From Devosiaceae bacterium (lineage in GTDB: Bacteria > Pseudomonadota > Alphaproteobacteria > Rhizobiales > Devosiaceae), in the NCBI GenBank assembly GCA_021648375.1, contig JAKISW010000015.1, positions 1 through 60,766 of the forward strand: DNA of 60,766 nucleotides, written 5' to 3'. This document shows positions 1 through 7,568 of the stretch, piece after piece (positions within the stretch are counted from its first letter, which is position 1; every line of letters begins with the position of its first letter). A program made the position numbers and the translations under genes. Under the pieces are notes generated by a model that worked only from the letters and a program-made list of their open reading frames with translations, made no database searches and was not told the DNA's origin.

Positions 1-654
1 CTGGCCATCTTCGCACTTGATTATTGCATCGGTGCAAACACCAACGCCACTAACAGTATTTGTAGCCAGATTAATGGTTACGCCATTGGCAAGGTTGGCA
101 TAAGAAATCATATCGGTGCCATCGCCACCATCGAAACTGTCGTTACCATCGCCTCTGTTTTGCAGGTAATCGTTGCCGTCGCCGCCATTCAGTATGTCAT
201 TTCCATCACCGGCAATAAGAGTATCGTTGCCAGCCCCGCCATTCAGTATGTCGTTACCAGCCCCGCCATCCAGATAGTCATTGCCTCCACCATTTGAATT
301 TATGGTGTCATTTCCAGCATAAGTTTCAACAATGATATTGTCGGGATCCGCACTATTATAAACATCGTCACCACTAAAAATGGACTGTAGAAACACTATT
401 AAATCTGCAATCGGGCCAAAGGCAAAAGAAGCACCAGTAACTTCACCTAACAATATTGTTCCAGTGGAATCATATTGGCGGACTTCAGTAACAGTGCCAC
501 CCACATCCAGGGCGGTGCCATAGAATATAGACAGGGTCCCATCAGTATTAACGACAGTCATCTCTGTAGCCGTGCCAGTGGGAGTGGCCGCAATATCGAA
601 TACACTCCACCAATCTGCATACCCACCAGCCGTCGCGAAAATATCGATATTCAT
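1..654 (-). CDS. RTX (hemolysin-type calcium-binding repeat) protein, N-terminal part
   Basis: This frame is open from an ATG at 654 to the window edge (218 codons) and continues outside. The first 105 or so residues are a non-repetitive domain rich in Gly, Thr and Val. From about residue 115 there is a run of nonapeptide units of the GGxGNDxLx type (GGAGNDILN, GGAGNDTLI, GGDGNDYLQ), the Ca2+-binding beta-roll of RTX proteins. RTX proteins are normally exported by type I secretion through a C-terminal signal, which would lie outside. An AAGGG ribosome site sits about 8 bases before the ATG. No catalytic domain is visible in the part present, so adhesin, enzyme and structural roles all remain open. 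It lies next to an IS remnant and a tRNA, in an accessory-looking setting. Confidence 0.85.
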   Translation of the reverse strand, partial: MNIDIFATAGGYADWWSVFDIAATPTGTATEMTVVNTDGTLSIFYGTALDVGGTVTEVRQYDSTGTILLGEVTGASFAFGPIADLIVFLQSIFSGDDVYNSADPDNIIVETYAGNDTINSNGGGNDYLDGGAGNDILNGGAGNDTLIAGDGNDILNGGDGNDYLQNRGDGNDSFDGGDGTDMISYANLANGVTINLATNTVSGVGVCTDAIIKCEDGQ

Positions 655-888
655 TTGCCAACCCTTGAATTAGTTAAAATTTTCATAACACAGCAGCATT
701 TATGGGCAGGTAATGTCAAGGTTTTCAGAAAACAAAAGGCCATTAAGTAAGTGGCGTTCTAAAGTTTACCAATTTACATATCAAGATGTTTGTATATTAA
801 TTAGCTATTCACCTGGTGTTCTAAAGAGTAGAATCGCCATAATTGTTCTACCCTAATGTGAAAAAATCACTTTTTATTTGGAGTTATT

Positions 889-1120
889 TGATCCCCCCCA
901 TTTTTGCTGGGGGATCCGCTTGTAGAATTTAAGCGGCTAATTTCAATTTTATAGCAGGTGTGATCCCGCCGATGGTCATGTTGGGACAATCAGAATTGTG
1001 GGCTGACGCGTACGTCATGCCACAAGAAACAGAGGAGGTATTCTATATAAACCTAATCAAACTTGATAAAGTGTCATAAGATTTGAACAAAACACTCTCC
1101 GGCAAACCCGGGGCGGTTCA
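889..1120. mobile_element. Internally deleted IS3-family element (two terminal repeats, 232 bp)
   Basis: The right end (1096-1120), read inwards on the minus strand, is TGAACCGCCCCGG followed by GTTTGCCGGAGA, which resembles IS3-family terminal repeats. The left end (889-913) read on the plus strand matches it without gaps at 17 of 25 positions and also begins with TG. A short coding remnant with the look of an IS3/IS481 transposase C terminus lies inside, ending about 40 bp from the left end, as expected for orfB. At 232 bp the copy lacks nearly all of the transposase and cannot move alone. The flanking triplets differ (att and aag), so no target duplication is visible. The family assignment is by memory of end sequences and needs an ISfinder comparison. 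Confidence 0.6.
929..985 (-). pseudogene. Transposase C-terminal remnant
   Basis: Reading the minus strand to the TAA at 929-931 gives a peptide containing NMTIGGITPA and ending KLKLAA. This resembles the end of the DDE integrase core of IS3/IS481 transposases, where a motif like RPHxxLGGxTPA precedes the stop. Upstream the frame no longer looks like a transposase, consistent with a large internal deletion of the surrounding element. The similarity is short, so the call rests mainly on its position within the two terminal repeats. Confidence 0.45.
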
Positions 1121-1351
1121 AAGCCACGAATGACCGCACAACACGCGCAACGCGAGGCCGGATTGTACGGGAGGTTCTGCTTGCTGCTTAGCGGGCCGTC
1201 AATTTCTTATCGAACGCGAGATTGGAGACAATCTCTGAATATGTTTTTCAGAGTCGACTCAAATACTGTGCTTATACTGTACCTGACAGGAATGAACGCT
1301 TCGCCCCGAAGCAGGCATAGCGCTTAAGCTATTGTTTTCATTAGGTAAAAA
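1121..1351. other. Intergenic stretch with small hairpins, no gene seen
   Basis: No credible gene is visible between the IS end and the tRNA. Two perfect short inverted repeats stand out: CTCTGAA (1233-1239) with TTCAGAG (1247-1253), and GCTTCG (1298-1303) with CGAAGC (1307-1312). A TTTTT run follows the tRNA 3' end directly on the minus strand and may end its transcript. The rest (also 655-888, between the RTX gene and the IS end) shows nothing I can name. Confidence 0.4.
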
Positions 1352-1427
1352 TGGTGCCGGCAGCAGGAGTCGAACCCGCGACCTACTGATTACAAATCAG
1401 TTGCTCTACCAACTGAGCTATGCCGGC
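1352..1427 (-). tRNA. tRNA-Thr (anticodon UGU)
   Basis: The minus strand folds as a 76-nt tRNA. The acceptor stem is GCCGGCA paired with TGCCGGC and the CCA end is encoded. The D arm carries AGCTCAGTTGGTAGAGC. The anticodon stem ACTGA/TCAGT encloses the loop TTTGTAA, which gives anticodon TGT. The T arm contains GGTTCGACTCC. The 3' end faces the RTX/IS patch, a usual insertion side for mobile DNA, although I see no repeated copy of the tRNA end. Confidence 0.97.
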
Positions 1428-1439
1428 AACATTGGCCGC

Positions 1440-1468
1440 TAGCTAACACCTGTTTAATCAAGTTGCAA
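1440..1468 (-). promoter_or_regulatory. Candidate promoter of tRNA-Thr
   Basis: On the minus strand a TTGCAA box (1468-1463) and a TAGCTA box (1445-1440) are separated by exactly 17 bases. The second box ends 12 bases before the tRNA 5' end. Spacing and position fit a sigma-70 type promoter, and the match is moderate. Confidence 0.4.
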
Positions 1469-1618
1469 GCCACCTTTTTATCTATGGACTTTGTTTTAAA
1501 TCCGTGCCCGAAATGCAATCGGGGCAGGAAACTAAATCAATCCTGCATTACGTGAATACTGGATTGCCCCAAGGCTCCATGCTAACCAAAACAAACAGCT
1601 TTTCAGGATGTATAAAAA

Positions 1619-2407
1619 TTGCCCGTAAAATCCAAACATATCCACTTTGTTTCCAGTGGGACTCCAGAGGCCGATCAGGCAACCAAAACCATGATCGCCA
1701 AATATGGCGACTGCCAACCTGAAAACGCTGACGTTATTGTTGTTCTCGGTGGTGACGGGCAGATGCTGCAAACTCTGCACAGCACCATGAATCCTGGTAA
1801 TATGGACCTTAGCATTCCTGTTTACGGGATGAATTTTGGCTCCATCGGATTTTTAATGAATGCCTATAATGAAGATGACCTGCATACCCGCATTGAAACC
1901 GCAAAAGCCAACTCCATTCATCCTCTTAAAATGCAGGCAACAGACGAAAAAGGTAATACCCACACCGCCCTGGCCCTGAACGAGGTTTCTCTGTTTCGTT
2001 CCTCATCCCAGGCGGCAAAAATTGAAATTTTCGTTGATGGAAAATCGCGCATTTCAGAATTAATTTGTGACGGGGTGCTCCTGGCCACTCCGGCCGGATC
2101 AACCGCCTATAATCTTTCTGCCCACGGGCCGATTTTGCCAATTGATTCTCCCCTGCTGGCCCTCACCCCCATTTCTCCGTTTCGTCCCAGAAGATGGCGC
2201 GGCGCAATCTTGCCCAACAGCGCGACCGTGCAGTTTTCTATTATCAAGCCCAAACGGCGCCCGGTATCAGTTGTTGCTGATAACAGACAATATTCCAACG
2301 TCGCTCAGGTAACTGTAAAAGAAGATCGCACCAACAAAGTCACTCTGCTTTTTGATCCTGGCCATTCCCTTGAAGAGCGAGTTCTAAACGAACAGTTTAA
2401 ATTCTGA
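1619..2407 (+). CDS. nadK: NAD kinase
   Basis: The product phosphorylates NAD+ to NADP+ in the cytoplasm and is the cell's source of NADP(H). The GGDG motif that binds the phosphate donor is at about residues 44-47, within VVLGGDGQML. The conserved ALNEVSL and the downstream TPAGSTAYNLSAHGP segment of the family follow. At 262 residues it is close to the compact proteobacterial type. No ATG is in frame; the start is taken as TTG at 1619, which gives the usual short N terminus before IHFVSSGTPEA and has a CAGGA site about ten bases upstream. It stands alone between tRNA-Thr and the Hpt gene. Confidence 0.93.
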   Translation: MPVKSKHIHFVSSGTPEADQATKTMIAKYGDCQPENADVIVVLGGDGQMLQTLHSTMNPGNMDLSIPVYGMNFGSIGFLMNAYNEDDLHTRIETAKANSIHPLKMQATDEKGNTHTALALNEVSLFRSSSQAAKIEIFVDGKSRISELICDGVLLATPAGSTAYNLSAHGPILPIDSPLLALTPISPFRPRRWRGAILPNSATVQFSIIKPKRRPVSVVADNRQYSNVAQVTVKEDRTNKVTLLFDPGHSLEERVLNEQFKF

Positions 2408-2470
2408 TGCCCACCCCTACTTACGGGTAAGCGCGCTTGAAATTTCAGGCATATCCGGCAAAATAATGCC

Positions 2471-3220
2471 ATGACAAATAGCGCACAAAAGTTAGAATCT
2501 TCGGCCCAAACTCCTAAAATTTCACACGGGGAAAATGGCTCAAACAACAAATCTAAACGCACGCCCATAAGCGCTGAGGCCATCAAAAAATTTGGAAAAA
2601 AGGGCTTTAAATTCGTAAAATCGCCCCTAAACCTTTCTAAAAAAGCCAAACCCCTGCCCCCCGGCAGGTTTGACCCGATTGCTGCCGCCGAACGGCAAAC
2701 CAAACAGCTTTCCGTCGGTTTTACCATGTGGCTTCAGCAGGATTTAAAAAACCTGCTAAGTACCTTCAGGACCTTTAGCCAGGATCCAAATAACGAAGAA
2801 AATTTCCAGCTGCTCAATAACCAGATTCACTCTATCAAGGGCAACGCACCCGTTATGGGCGCTCAATCGGCCGGAATGATTGCCTGCCCTCTATCAACAT
2901 TACTCGAAGGTTGCTCTGATCATAAGCGGGCCAAACCCATCATTTCCCTGTCCATCAATGCAATTTGCCGGGCAATTGAACATAAAATACCCCCTGATGA
3001 TAAAGAGCTTGTCGAGCTTATTACCCAGCTCAACCTGTTAAATAAAAACTGTAAACTGGGAAAAGCTAAAAACGCCAAAGCACAAGCTGACAAGAAAGAA
3101 AATGCGCCCAGTCAACAGCTTCAGGCCGCAGGTAATGCCAGCCGCTCTACAACAAATGAGTGTCCCGCAACTAAATGCTCATCATCAGGCACCTGCCCTG
3201 ATACCTGCAACAAATCCTGA
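2471..3220 (+). CDS. Hpt (histidine phosphotransfer) domain protein
   Basis: This is a 249-residue protein whose middle carries the Hpt signature HSIKGNAPVMG; the phospho-accepting residue would be His120. Hpt domains relay phosphate between receiver domains in multistep phosphorelays. The first 75 residues are basic, Ser/Lys/Pro-rich and probably disordered. The last 50 or so are Lys/Ala-rich and end in a Cys/Ser-rich tail. No kinase or receiver is adjacent, so its partners are unknown. Its 3' end overlaps the 3' end of the convergent DUF2336 gene by 100 bp, so part of the tail is coded opposite that gene's C terminus. The domain call is firm, the cellular role is not. Confidence 0.75.
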   Translation: MTNSAQKLESSAQTPKISHGENGSNNKSKRTPISAEAIKKFGKKGFKFVKSPLNLSKKAKPLPPGRFDPIAAAERQTKQLSVGFTMWLQQDLKNLLSTFRTFSQDPNNEENFQLLNNQIHSIKGNAPVMGAQSAGMIACPLSTLLEGCSDHKRAKPIISLSINAICRAIEHKIPPDDKELVELITQLNLLNKNCKLGKAKNAKAQADKKENAPSQQLQAAGNASRSTTNECPATKCSSSGTCPDTCNKS

Positions 3221-4389
3221 CCGGGTAGCAATTCCTGATTCTGGTCTATATTTTGTGCAAAAGCCGGCATAACTCCACGGGCCGCAGCCCTTGCAAACAC
3301 CATATTCTGTTCATCAAGATACCTGAAAGCGTCTTGCAACGAGAGTGGAATATCCCCGTCATGCTCGATGATCAGCTCTTCAATTAATGCACTGACCACA
3401 AAGTGGCGCGCCCCGTCATCAGACGAAAGGTCCGCATCACGAGCATACATAATCAACCGTGCCATTAAATTTCGCATTGGCTCACTCATCCCGCATTGAT
3501 AAAACAATACATTAAGTGATGCGCGCGCTCCATCCTTAAGCAGAGCAAATACTTTTTTTGGTGGAATTTCTCCAATTAAAGCAATGCAGTCAGCAAAAAA
3601 CAAAACCTGTCCATTAATGACACAATGCAGCAAAAGGCGCGTGTTTATTCGCTTGTTTTCCTGCATATACAGGGCAAAATCATCACTTCCAGCCATTGAT
3701 TGTTCTTCGCCAATTCGTGAAGCGGCACTGTCCAGAGCATCCCTTGTTATACGCTCTAGCCGACCGGCAGCAATTGCCCCTTTGACCATTTTATTTTTAC
3801 ACAGGTCAGATTTTATATTTTCCACCAGTTGCAACCGGCAGGACGCAGATAATTCCTTGCGCGCCAACAACTTTCCTCTAATGGATGCCACATGGCCATG
3901 GGTCTGAACCAGATTTTCAAGAACATCGGCACAAACATCCAGCTCCTGACGGCTCAACAGGTTTTTAATAACCCGCTTATCACCACTAAGGGCCAGCTTC
4001 TCAATCAGCTTCCCAGAGAGAATTTCCCGACAGCTAAGAGCCAGCAATACCCCCGGCTCGGCCGTTTTTGCTATCCCGATCAAATCCACATCCAGCAATA
4101 TGGGTGAATATTGCACCACAGCCCTAGCGATAATCGGCGCATCTTTTGCCAGAGATAACATAATCAGGCGCGGTGCTATTTCAGACCTCAATAAAGCCAG
4201 AGCCAACGATCCGCGAACCTTAGCTGAACTATCATCCAAAAAACCCAACATGGAGGCATAAAGCGCAGCACGCTCATCCTGAGGGCCATCATGTTCAATA
4301 AATGCCGTTGCCACCAAATGAGCGGCTTCCCCACGGTGCTCGGTATTGTTTGAATTTGAAAGCGCGATAAAATGCTGATAGGCGACCAT
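3121..4389 (-). CDS. DUF2336 domain protein (HEAT-like helical repeats)
   Basis: This 422-residue, largely alpha-helical protein matches the alphaproteobacterial DUF2336 family in its N-terminal layout: helical repeats around FLDDSSAKVRGSLALALLRS and the AVVQYSPILLD segment near residue 90. Function in the family is poorly known; members often occur near signalling proteins. No signal peptide or membrane segment is visible, so it is probably cytoplasmic. The gene converges on the Hpt gene with a 100-bp tail-to-tail coding overlap, so transcription of one may affect the other. A shared pathway with the Hpt protein is inference from proximity only. Confidence 0.75.
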   Translation of the reverse strand: MVAYQHFIALSNSNNTEHRGEAAHLVATAFIEHDGPQDERAALYASMLGFLDDSSAKVRGSLALALLRSEIAPRLIMLSLAKDAPIIARAVVQYSPILLDVDLIGIAKTAEPGVLLALSCREILSGKLIEKLALSGDKRVIKNLLSRQELDVCADVLENLVQTHGHVASIRGKLLARKELSASCRLQLVENIKSDLCKNKMVKGAIAAGRLERITRDALDSAASRIGEEQSMAGSDDFALYMQENKRINTRLLLHCVINGQVLFFADCIALIGEIPPKKVFALLKDGARASLNVLFYQCGMSEPMRNLMARLIMYARDADLSSDDGARHFVVSALIEELIIEHDGDIPLSLQDAFRYLDEQNMVFARAAARGVMPAFAQNIDQNQELLPGQDLLQVSGQVPDDEHLVAGHSFVVERLALPAA

Positions 4390-4569
4390 GTTTTTAAAAC
4401 CATTACCCCAAAAAACCTTGAGCTTTTATTTTTAGCCCACAAGCCTTAAGGATTGGTTCACCATAAATTTCATACATGCTCAGTGCATTGCAAAACCGGC
4501 ACGTTTGATTATTTTTTTAAAAACACCCGGACTAACAGCACAGCTTCAGCTCATACTGAAAAACAATTT

Positions 4570-5388
4570 TTATCGTCCAAACAGCTGCACAAACAATGCA
4601 CCGCCCGGATCCACAACCACCGAAGTGGGCGCTGTTTGCCCTGTTGTTTCAGACCTGTAAAGGGTTTCAAAAGAAACATTTGATTGCGGCGCCTGCACCA
4701 ATGGCCCAATTCTGGGCTGCACGGTATTTGGGGTCGGCTGGTTCAAATTCACCGGTAATTGCGGCGCCGAGGCAATCGCGGTTTGCGCGTGTTTTGCAAC
4801 AAGTGACTGATATACCTCACGAACAGTTTTGGCCCCGGAAGAATCATAAAAAATCGACCTGTTGGCCTGCGCCTGCCGAGGAAAAATTTCAGCGGCAATC
4901 TGATCGGGGTTTTTCAAACCGGCATCAAACATCTGCTCAGCGCCCCGGGCGCCAAGAAAATGAGCAATATATAGCTCGCCCGGACTGGGATTGCGCCCAA
5001 AGCGATCACTAAGATATTCCCCATTGCGGCGGGTAAAAGCTGCCGCCAGATCAGCAGATATCTGCGGGTCTTCACGCAACGCAAGAACTTCATTGCGCAA
5101 TGCCCTGTTGTTTATCACATAATTACCGTTGGAATTTTTCTCAATAGCTTGCGCATATTTGCTATATCCAAGCCTCTCGCCATCCAGCTTCATCACCTCA
5201 AGCCAGGTACTCTCAATAAATTGAAACAGCCCGACAGCCGAAGATGTCTGCGCTCTGGCAGATGGATTAAGACTGCTCTCGCGCATGGCTGTTTGCACCA
5301 GATAGTCAAAATCCACACCTGATTTATCACCTGCCCTGTTGAGGACCTGCGCCAGAACCGGGGGGATTTTAATTGCCTCAACGCCCAA
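4570..5388 (-). CDS. Lytic transglycosylase (SLT domain) protein
   Basis: A soluble-lytic-transglycosylase domain covers roughly residues 15-170. The catalytic Glu is residue 37 in AMRESSLNP, followed by SAVGLFQFIESTW, the usual G-L-F/M-Q-F motif. Such enzymes cleave the MurNAc-GlcNAc bond of peptidoglycan in the periplasm. No clear signal peptide is present. Behind a TGA the only usable start is TTG at 5388 (AAGG about 11 bases upstream); a leader could be lost by misassembly or the protein may be exported another way, as flagellum-associated SLT proteins are. The C-terminal 100 residues are Pro/Gln-rich and probably disordered. Confidence 0.8.
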   Translation of the reverse strand: MGVEAIKIPPVLAQVLNRAGDKSGVDFDYLVQTAMRESSLNPSARAQTSSAVGLFQFIESTWLEVMKLDGERLGYSKYAQAIEKNSNGNYVINNRALRNEVLALREDPQISADLAAAFTRRNGEYLSDRFGRNPSPGELYIAHFLGARGAEQMFDAGLKNPDQIAAEIFPRQAQANRSIFYDSSGAKTVREVYQSLVAKHAQTAIASAPQLPVNLNQPTPNTVQPRIGPLVQAPQSNVSFETLYRSETTGQTAPTSVVVDPGGALFVQLFGR

Positions 5389-5452
5389 AAAAGCTGCCCT
5401 TAACTGTCAAAAGTCATGGTTAACATAATGTAAAAAACCCCTTAAGAAATTG

Positions 5453-6031
5453 TTAAGGTTTCCAATAGGTCACAATCTTTTCCAAATCAGGTTTTGGCTT
5501 ATCCTCAAGACGCTTTGCAGCAGTTCCGATATGGATAAAAGCGACAAACTTTTCACCCTCCTGCGCACCCAGCATTTTGGCTGCCGCTTGATCATAGGCA
5601 AACCAGCGCGTTACCCAGTGCGCACCATACCCAAGGGCGTTAGCCCCATGCACAAGATTTAATGCAACGGCTCCTGCTGACATTAATTGCTCAAATTCAG
5701 GAATTTTTTTATGTTCTTTAGGTGAACTCAAAACCCCGATAGTGACGGGGGCCGGCAAAAACCGCTCACGCTCCACCTTCAATGAAAAATCATCAAAATC
5801 AGGATTGTTGGATAATGTAATCTGGGCCAGCTTTTCGCCAGCTAAAATCCTATTATCACCTTCTATGACAATCAAACGCCATGGGTTTAGCTTTCCATGG
5901 TCTGGGACACGCAGGCCAATGGAAATAATTTTATCCAGATCTTCACGTGAGGGACCAGGTTCGAGTAAAAATTCCCCCGGAACAGATCTCCTGGTGGAAA
6001 AGTAGTTTACCAGCTCATTTTTCTCGTCCAT
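5453..6031 (-). CDS. Nitroreductase family protein
   Basis: This 192-residue member of the FMN-dependent nitroreductase fold has the opening TRRSVPGEFLLEPGPSRED, the RVPDHGKLNPWR segment that binds FMN phosphate, and the C-terminal YGAHWVTRW and HIGTAAK stretches. It most resembles the short YdjA/RutE-like branch, which reduces unsaturated or nitro compounds with NAD(P)H in the cytoplasm. The true substrate cannot be read from sequence. It starts at ATG 6031, with a 64-bp gap to the lytic transglycosylase gene, and could be co-transcribed with it. Confidence 0.88.
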   Translation of the reverse strand: MDEKNELVNYFSTRRSVPGEFLLEPGPSREDLDKIISIGLRVPDHGKLNPWRLIVIEGDNRILAGEKLAQITLSNNPDFDDFSLKVERERFLPAPVTIGVLSSPKEHKKIPEFEQLMSAGAVALNLVHGANALGYGAHWVTRWFAYDQAAAKMLGAQEGEKFVAFIHIGTAAKRLEDKPKPDLEKIVTYWKP

Positions 6032-6147
6032 AAGTTTTGACCTTGTTGTTATTCTTATCTCTTGAAGAGCACGATTGCATGTGACAAATATTGTTTCATG
6101 AATAGCATATCATGCTGCACTGATTCCTCATCCGGGAAAACATCGTT

Positions 6148-7158
6148 TTGAAATTGTTTGTTTTTATCTTTGTTGCCATTTTTTTTCTGCAAGCGCCAGA
6201 TCCGGCAATTGCTCAAGAGGTTGTTCAAGAGGTCATTCATCCGGAACCTGCCGCAAGATTTAACCGAACGGATGCACCACAGACACAAAATACGCCCGAT
6301 AATTCAGGCCAAAACAGCGGCGCAATTCAAGAATTATACCCGGATAGAGAAGCACAAAATCAAAGCCCTCCCCAACAAACATCTTCTGTCCCCGGCCCCG
6401 CCCAGCCGGTAACCCTTTCAGCCGCCATCAAAGAGAATGGAGCAATCGTTCCCGGTGGTCTGATCTGGCGGGTATTTGACACCAAAACCGACGAAACCGG
6501 CCAGTTGGCTCTACTGTTTCGCTCCGAAGAGGCAAACCCGTCCCTCAGCCTTCCTGTCGGCGAATATGTTGTGCACGCATCTTATGGTCGCGCTCAATCA
6601 AGCGATGCCCTAAGCGTTGTTATCGGACCCAATTTCAAAACCATAATCCTGGATGCCGGGGCATTGCGTCTAAAAAGCGCCGTTTCCAATCAGGTTGCTA
6701 TTCCGTCCCAACAATTAAAATTTGATATATTTGCTGAAGGCTCCGAGGGTGGTCAGGTGCCTGTAGTATTAAATATCAACGAAAGTGAACTTATTTATCT
6801 GAACGCGGGAATTTATCAGGTGGTCTCACGATGGGGCAATGAAAATGCCACTGTAAAAGCTGATATTCGCGTTGAGCCTGGCCAGATTACCGAGGCCACC
6901 CTGTTTCACAATGCCGCTCAGGTAAGCTTTTCGCTGGTCTCAAATGTTGGTGGAGAAGCCATCGCCGATGTTGACTGGCAGGTGCAGGATATGGGTGGGG
7001 AAACCCTTTATACCCATTTGGGGGCCTTCCCGAGCGCAATTTTGGCGGTTGGGGACTATGTGGTTTTCGCCCAGTCCGGTGATCAGGTTTATAACCGCGA
7101 ATTTCAGGTGCAGGCAGGCCAGCCAATCAATATCGAAGTTCTAACCTCTGTATATTAG
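6148..7158 (+). CDS. Exported protein of unknown function
   Basis: The 336-residue product begins with a clear signal peptide (about residues 1-22, ending DPAIAQ). A Pro/Gln/Asn-rich linker runs to about residue 90. After it come repeated beta-rich units with the pattern LPVGEYVVHASYG, NAGIYQVVSRWG and LAVGDYVVFAQSG, suggesting three Ig- or carboxypeptidase-regulatory-like modules in the cell envelope. The start is TTG at 6148. Its TAG stop lies in an inverted repeat (GGGGCAG 7158-7164, CTGCCCC 7189-7195) shared with the convergent SH3 gene. I do not recognise a named family. Confidence 0.7.
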   Translation: MKLFVFIFVAIFFLQAPDPAIAQEVVQEVIHPEPAARFNRTDAPQTQNTPDNSGQNSGAIQELYPDREAQNQSPPQQTSSVPGPAQPVTLSAAIKENGAIVPGGLIWRVFDTKTDETGQLALLFRSEEANPSLSLPVGEYVVHASYGRAQSSDALSVVIGPNFKTIILDAGALRLKSAVSNQVAIPSQQLKFDIFAEGSEGGQVPVVLNINESELIYLNAGIYQVVSRWGNENATVKADIRVEPGQITEATLFHNAAQVSFSLVSNVGGEAIADVDWQVQDMGGETLYTHLGAFPSAILAVGDYVVFAQSGDQVYNREFQVQAGQPINIEVLTSVY

Positions 7159-7211
7159 GGGCAGGACCTGGAGGCGGCAGAAATGTAACTGCCCCCAAAT
7201 CCAGCCAAAAA

Positions 7212-7568
7212 TCAGCCAAACACTCGCACAGGAACCCAGCCCAACTCACCTTTGAGAGTTTTACAATGCGCCCAGCCCAGAACTTCTTCCAAAACCTGCA
7301 ATTCATCACCGGGAACCACGCTCAACTCAATGGAATTGTAGTCGAAAGGCGCAAATATTTTGCCATCCCTATGTTGGGGAAAATCCTTGGCAACCCAGCC
7401 CTCCCGGCCATCATTTGCGATGGCCCAAAGCCATAAGTGCTCCTCATTTCCCTCCCATGCGACGCTGCGACCGCTCAAGGTGAATTCCTCGCCCTTTTTC
7501 AGGCATATGGGATCCGGATAATGTCGGTCATGGCCAAATACCACAATCCTGCCTGCCAACTCCTCCAT
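7212..7568 (-). CDS. SH3-like domain protein
   Basis: This small 118-residue protein has two SH3-like beta-barrel patterns: one around the WLWAIANDGREGWV segment, the other around LGWAHCKTLKGELGWVPVRV at the C terminus. There is no signal peptide, so a cytoplasmic protein is likely. Its ATG shares one base with the TAA stop of thrS (TAATG), so the two are translationally coupled. What it binds is unknown. Confidence 0.7.
   Translation of the reverse strand: MEELAGRIVVFGHDRHYPDPICLKKGEEFTLSGRSVAWEGNEEHLWLWAIANDGREGWVAKDFPQHRDGKIFAPFDYNSIELSVVPGDELQVLEEVLGWAHCKTLKGELGWVPVRVFG

Noticed and set aside
475..750. A 91-codon plus-strand frame opposite the RTX gene
   Set aside because: It is the shadow of the repetitive RTX coding sequence, which has clear RTX motifs and a good ribosome site on the minus strand.
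1130..1327. A 65-codon frame next to the IS derivative
   Set aside because: It has no ribosome site, no family resemblance and unusual residue composition, so it is probably chance.
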